From CAYUQT01 sp964596165 (GTDB lineage: Bacteria; Planctomycetota; Phycisphaerae; UBA1845; JAFGLZ01): 26,101 nucleotides of DNA. The stretch is from the NCBI GenBank assembly GCA_964596165.1, contig CAZQTW010000082.1, positions 1 through 26,101 of the forward strand. Direction: 5' to 3'. The notes below the pieces were generated by a model. It was given only the letters and a program-made list of their open reading frames with translations, was not told the origin of the DNA and ran no database searches. The position numbers and the translations under genes are program-made. Each line of letters opens with the position of its first letter. The stretch's first letter is position 1. Shown here in pieces: positions 22,852 to 26,101 of this stretch.

Positions 22852-23612
22852 CCCAGGCGTCGGGTGAGAAACGGTTTTTCGGTGAAGGCCTGCCGTACAT
22901 CTCCGTCGGTTCGCTGCCGGGGCTTCTGATCGTCATCGAAGGCACGGACGGCTGCGGCCGGACCACGCAGGTCAACCTTCTCCGCGAGTGGCTCGAGGTC
23001 CAGGGCTACGGGGTCCTCGAGACAGGCTGGACCCGAAGCAAGCTCATCGGCAACGCGATCACGCAGGCCAAGAAGGGCCACACGCTGACCCGCATCACCT
23101 ACACGCTCATGTACGCCACCGATTTCGCGGACCGGCTCGAGTATCAGATTCTGCCGGCGCTGCGGAACGGATTCGTCGTGCTGGCCGATCGGTACATCTA
23201 CACGGCCATCGCGCGGTCGGTGGTCCGGGGGGTGGATCCGGAGTACGCACGGGGACTGTTCGGTTTCGCCGTGGTGCCGGACCAGGTTTTCTATCTCCAA
23301 TTGTCGGTCCCCTACTTGGTACGCCGGGTGTTGATGTGCAACCGGATGAATTATTGGGAATCGGGGATGGACTTGAACCTCGGGGCCGATTTGTACGATT
23401 GTTTCAAGAAGTATCAATCCAAGCTGATTCGTGAATTGGACGGCATGGCCGAGGAGTTCGGGTTTGTCACCGTGGACGCCCGGAAGTCGCCGAACAAGAT
23501 CCAGTCCATCCTACGGGAGAATGTAGCCAAGTTGCTTGAGAGCAGACATTTGGCCCCGCCGCTGGGTCGCGTGTCCTCAGAAACGCCCTCGGAAGGTCTT
23601 CCCGCCACCTGA
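22848..23612 (+). CDS. Thymidylate-kinase-like P-loop protein, second paralogue, Walker A Lys replaced by Arg
   Basis: The product is 254 residues and aligns along its whole length with the preceding gene: LLIVIEGTDG, MYATDFADRLEYQILPAL, VLADRYIYTAIARSV and YWESGMDLNLGADLYDCF. Its Walker A is GTDGCGRTT (32-40), so the phosphate-binding Lys is Arg38. That change usually lowers or abolishes phosphoryl transfer, so this may be a regulatory or structural partner in a heterodimer, or use a different donor. The C-terminal 25 residues are a polar tail. It starts within the stop of the first paralogue (ATGA), so the two are co-translated, probably in similar amounts. Activity is unproven. Confidence 0.83.
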   Translation: MTQASGEKRFFGEGLPYISVGSLPGLLIVIEGTDGCGRTTQVNLLREWLEVQGYGVLETGWTRSKLIGNAITQAKKGHTLTRITYTLMYATDFADRLEYQILPALRNGFVVLADRYIYTAIARSVVRGVDPEYARGLFGFAVVPDQVFYLQLSVPYLVRRVLMCNRMNYWESGMDLNLGADLYDCFKKYQSKLIRELDGMAEEFGFVTVDARKSPNKIQSILRENVAKLLESRHLAPPLGRVSSETPSEGLPAT

Positions 23613-23655
23613 AATCACATCGACTCTGCGACAACAGAGGAACCGTATGGGGTCA

Positions 23656-23689
23656 GCGAAATCGGGGACGGTCGGACCGCGGTTTTCGC
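23656..23689. terminator. Weak hairpin downstream of the kinase pair
   Basis: GCGAAA (23656-23661) pairs with TTTCGC (23684-23689). Inside, CGGT (23669-23672) pairs with ACCG (23676-23679), with an internal loop between the stems. It lies 44 bases after the stop of the second kinase and could end the HD-kinase operon. The structure is imperfect. Confidence 0.25.
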
Positions 23690-23773
23690 GTGTTGACGTT
23701 CCATGAAGCGGGTGATAAGTTAAGAGTGTGCAGGAGTCGGGTCGTTCATCGCCGTGCGACCCGGTCCGCGTGT

Positions 23774-23846
23774 GCCGGCGTAGCTCAGTTGGCAGAGCAT
23801 GGGATTCATAAGCCCAGGGTCGTAGGTTCAAGTCCTACCGCCGGTA
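23774..23846 (+). tRNA. tRNA-Met (anticodon CAT)
   Basis: A full cloverleaf can be drawn. The acceptor stem GCCGGCG/CGCCGGT has a G1-U72 wobble and discriminator A. The D-arm stem is GCTC/GAGC, the T-arm is GTAGG-TTCAAGT-CCTAC, and the variable loop has five bases. Anticodon CAT is at 23807-23809. CCA is not encoded. The anticodon stem has four good pairs (TGGG/CCCA) and an A31-G39 mismatch. There is no C1-A72 mismatch and no three G-C pairs beside the loop, so it is not an initiator. It is probably elongator tRNA-Met; a lysidine-modified tRNA-Ile2 cannot be ruled out by eye. Confidence 0.93.
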
Positions 23847-23954
23847 CGTACGACGCCTCGTGGCGCTCGATCACGGCTGTGTGTGCGATCGGCCGCCGTG
23901 GGGCGTCGTCGTTTTGTGTCCTCGGTTGATCCGGCGGGTCGAGGCCCTTTCCAT

Positions 23955-23963
23955 CCCCCCCCC
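23955..23963 (+). repeat. Run of nine C
   Basis: Nine consecutive C bases stand in the 192-base gap between the tRNA and the fucosidase gene, 76 bases before its start. Such runs can slip in replication or be miscalled in sequencing. No gene or hairpin depends on it. Confidence 0.7.
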
Positions 23964-24038
23964 TGCTCATGGTAAACATCCCGCAGCCGACCGTCGTCCG
24001 GCGCTGCGTATGTTCACATTGCCCAGGAGTAACACACC

Positions 24039-25466
24039 GTGCCGCAAGAACCGCTTCATACTGCCTCTCTGATCGTACTATCCGTTCTGACGATCCTCGG
24101 TCTGGGCGCGGTCCCCTCGTACGTCCAGGGGGCCCAGGCCTCCGCCCCGGCCCCGCTGCCGCCGGTGCCCAATAAGCAGCAACTCGCCTGGCAGCAGATG
24201 GAGTACTACGCCTTCACCCACTTCGGCATCAACACATTCACCAATCGCGAGTGGGGAGACGGCAAGGAGGATCCCAAGGCGTTCAACCCGACCGCGTTCG
24301 ATGCAAAGCAATGGGCCCGCGTATGCCGCGATGCCGGTATCAAGATGATCATCATGACGGCCAAGCATCACGACGGCTTCTGCCTGTGGCCCAGCACGTA
24401 CACCGAGCACTCGGTGAAGAACAGTCCGTGGCGAGGGGGCAAGGGTGACGTACTTCGAGAGGTGTCGGACGCCTGCCGCGAGTTCGGTCTCAAGTTCGGC
24501 GTCTATCTCTCGCCGTGGGACCGCCATGAGCGGACCTACGGCGACTCGCCCAGGTACAACGAGTATTTCAAGAACCAGCTCACCGAACTTCTGACCCACT
24601 ACGGCGAGGTGACCGTCGTGTGGTTTGATGGCGCCTGCGGCGAGGGTCCCAACGGCAAGAAGCAGGAGTACGATTGGCCGGCGTACTACGGCGTCGTCCG
24701 CAAGCTCCAACCGAATGCGCTGATCGCCATTTGCGGCCCCGACATCCGCTGGGTGGGCAACGAGAGCGGCGTAGCCCGCGAGACCGAGTGGAGCGTCCAG
24801 CCGCCGCCCGAGGCCCCCCTGAAGGAAGGCCAGACCCGAACGTGGCATCCGGCCGAGTGCGACGTCTCGATTCGCCCGGGATGGTTCTATCACCCGGCCG
24901 AAGACGACAAGGTCAAGTCGCTCAAGCACCTGCTCGACATCTACTACAGCTCGGTCGGCCGCAACGCGACGCTGCTGCTCAACATCCCGCCCGACCGGCG
25001 CGGACTGATCCACGAGAATGACGCACAACGCCTGCTTGAACTCCGCAAGGCATTGGACGAAACGTTCGCCAAGGACCTGGCCCGCGGCAAACCCGCCAAG
25101 GCAAGCAACGTCCGCGGCGGCGCGGCCAAGTTCGAGGCGGACAAGGTCACCGACGGTGAGAAGAACACATACTGGGCGACCGACGACGGCCAGAGCAGCG
25201 CGTCGTTGGAAATTGACCTCGGCGAACCGACGTCGTTCAACGTCGCGATGATTCAGGAACCGATCGCGCTGGGCCAGCGGGTGCAGGCGTTCACGCTGGA
25301 AGGCTGGGACGGCTCGCAGTGGAAACCGATCGCCAAGGGCACGACGATCGGCTACAAGCGGCTGCTCCGCTTCCCGGACGTATCGGCCACCAAGATCCGG
25401 CTGACGATCGCCAAGTCCCTCGCATGCCCGGCGATCTCCAACGTGGGTCTGTACGCGTGCAAGTAG
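24039..25466 (+). CDS. Secreted alpha-L-fucosidase (GH29) with C-terminal F5/8C-like domain
   Basis: Removes alpha-linked L-fucose from glycans by retaining hydrolysis. The product is 475 residues with a signal peptide (LIVLSVLTILGLG, about 10-33). The GH29 barrel covers about 45-345: YYAFTHFGINTF, IIMTAKHHDGFCLWPS with the His pair 110-111, FGVYLSPWDRHE, and VVWFDGACG with the probable nucleophile Asp197. GRNATLLLNIPPDRRG ends the domain. Residues about 350-475 form a discoidin-type sandwich (GKPAKASNVRGG, ADKVTDGEKNTYWATDDG, LEIDLGEPTSFNVAMIQE), probably for glycan binding. The GTG at 24039 is chosen because AGGAG lies nine bases upstream. It stands alone and is probably secreted to the periplasm or outside. 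Confidence 0.92.
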   Translation: MPQEPLHTASLIVLSVLTILGLGAVPSYVQGAQASAPAPLPPVPNKQQLAWQQMEYYAFTHFGINTFTNREWGDGKEDPKAFNPTAFDAKQWARVCRDAGIKMIIMTAKHHDGFCLWPSTYTEHSVKNSPWRGGKGDVLREVSDACREFGLKFGVYLSPWDRHERTYGDSPRYNEYFKNQLTELLTHYGEVTVVWFDGACGEGPNGKKQEYDWPAYYGVVRKLQPNALIAICGPDIRWVGNESGVARETEWSVQPPPEAPLKEGQTRTWHPAECDVSIRPGWFYHPAEDDKVKSLKHLLDIYYSSVGRNATLLLNIPPDRRGLIHENDAQRLLELRKALDETFAKDLARGKPAKASNVRGGAAKFEADKVTDGEKNTYWATDDGQSSASLEIDLGEPTSFNVAMIQEPIALGQRVQAFTLEGWDGSQWKPIAKGTTIGYKRLLRFPDVSATKIRLTIAKSLACPAISNVGLYACK

Positions 25467-25509
25467 GCGATCACCTGCAAGAGAAGGAACGTATGTAAAC
25501 TCAACGTGT

Positions 25510-25687
25510 GCTCGATCGAGCCTTCTCGGTCGGAAGTCACCGGAGAAGCCAGTAGCTGTGTGTCCCATCTTTTCGGATGGTGCCGGGATGTTAGAATACT
25601 CACTAAGGAAGTCTAACAAAACAGGGACTGGCACCCGTCGACGGGGAAAGAGAGCCCAGTTGTGGTGAACGCCATGGCACTTGTCCC
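25510..25687. repeat. Cluster of small inverted repeats before the nucleotidyltransferase gene
   Basis: The 253-base gap after the fucosidase gene holds no gene I can see but several symmetric words. GCTCGATCGAGC (25510-25521) is a perfect 12-base palindrome. TGTTAGA (25589-25595) pairs with TCTAACA (25612-25618), and TGTTAGA recurs at 25693-25699. GGGACTGGCACC (25624-25635) and GGCACTTGTCCC (25676-25687) form an imperfect inverted pair resembling the hairpin at 2552-2582. This may be a degenerate palindromic repeat or a small mobile-element relic. Confidence 0.35.
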
Positions 25688-25719
25688 CCTCTTGTTAGAG
25701 GTCCAATGGATGCTCTCAG

Positions 25720-26052
25720 ATGCGGCCCGAACAAGATCTCCTGGATGAGGTCGTGCGACGAATCGTTAGCAGCGTGGGGCCGCGTCGTATCGTCCTGTTC
25801 GGTTCGGCCGCGCGCGGCGAGATGGGCCTGAACAGCGACCTGGACCTCCTGGTTGAAATGCCGGACGGCACCGATCGGCTGGAAACAGCTCAATTGCTGC
25901 ATGGGAAGCTGAGGGGGATTGGGTGTGCCAAGGACATCGTTGTTGTCTTGACGAGTGATGTGGAGGCCCTTGGCCAGAACCCCTATCTCATCATTCACAC
26001 CGCTCTTACTGAAGGCAGAGAGATCTATCATGCGGAGGGAATCATCCCCTAG
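25720..26052 (+). CDS. MNT-type minimal nucleotidyltransferase
   Basis: The product is 110 residues, the usual size. The polymerase-beta-type motif GSAARGEMGLNSDLDLLV gives Gly28-Ser29, ten residues, then Asp40-x-Asp42, the metal-binding pair that transfers nucleotides. Minimal nucleotidyltransferases of this kind are commonly antitoxins that AMPylate a HEPN-family RNase toxin encoded next to them. No HEPN gene is complete here: a frame from an ATG at 26030, overlapping this gene, stays open to the window edge but shows no HEPN motif in its 24 codons. The ATG at 25720 has no strong ribosome binding site, but the two nearby upstream ATGs are out of frame. Confidence 0.85.
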   Translation: MRPEQDLLDEVVRRIVSSVGPRRIVLFGSAARGEMGLNSDLDLLVEMPDGTDRLETAQLLHGKLRGIGCAKDIVVVLTSDVEALGQNPYLIIHTALTEGREIYHAEGIIP

Positions 26053-26101
26053 CCCGGATTATTCATACCGCTTTGGCATCTTGATGGAAAGGTTGTCCCG
26101 C

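Noticed and set aside
23577..23831. Small minus-strand frame across the tRNA
   Set aside because: It runs antisense through a tRNA and its translation is typical of spurious tRNA-antisense predictions.
24078..25634. 518-codon open frame opposite the fucosidase gene
   Set aside because: A shadow; the GH29 reading on the plus strand is unambiguous.
1..26101. CRISPR arrays, rRNA genes and intact insertion sequences
   Set aside because: I looked for regularly spaced repeats, conserved rRNA words and transposase motifs and saw none.
26030..26101. Possible HEPN-partner gene start at 26030
   Set aside because: Only 24 codons are visible, with no HEPN motif and a weak ribosome binding site; not enough to call a gene.

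Overview
The window is about 26 kb of GC-rich bacterial chromosome. Large secreted multi-domain carbohydrate enzymes (FGE-sulfatase, F5/8 type C and GH29 domains), an RHS gene carrying a dockerin-like EF-hand loop, and a PurS-PurL fusion together suggest a Planctomycetota bacterium, perhaps Phycisphaerae-like. There is no rRNA or marker tree here, so this is inference. Seventeen protein-coding genes (one cut by the left edge) and one tRNA are supported.

Layout. (1) 1-2281, minus strand: a displaced RHS cassette. A 5'-truncated RHS core carries an unrecognised C-terminal toxin tip, followed by a coupled probable immunity gene and then a further RHS fragment that runs off the edge. (2) 2612-4147, plus: xylulokinase xylB, with a long leader containing a promoter candidate and a strong hairpin. 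(3) 4248-6433, plus: a two-gene unit of an AlbA_2/GHKL ATP-binding protein and a ParA-like ATPase overlapping by ATGA. (4) 6462-13628: a polysaccharide-processing group. A secreted F5/8-amidotransferase-like-rhamnogalacturonan acetylesterase fusion (minus) is divergent from a secreted glycosidase-like/FGE fusion and a heparinase II/III family protein (plus). (5) 13744-17585, minus: tyrA then purL, coupled by ATGA. (6) 17771-20089, plus: accA and a D-2-hydroxyacid dehydrogenase. (7) 20254-23612: a CHAD protein (minus) divergent from a stand-alone Ppx/GppA-type HD protein and two tandem thymidylate-kinase-like P-loop kinases (plus). (8) 23774-23846: tRNA-Met(CAT). (9) 24039-25466: secreted GH29 alpha-L-fucosidase. 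(10) 25720-26052: an MNT-type nucleotidyltransferase, preceded by small repeats.

How the genes may work together. Regions 2, 4 and 9 fit the use of plant or algal polysaccharide: deacetylation, uronate-polymer cleavage, fucose release and pentulose phosphorylation. Regions 5 and 6 are housekeeping metabolism. The least explained parts are region 7, a possible polyphosphate-linked nucleotide kinase module; region 3, a conserved-looking AlbA_2/ParA pair; the toxin and immunity genes of region 1; and the three-domain esterase fusion of region 4. All domain calls come from reading motifs by eye; no database search was run.
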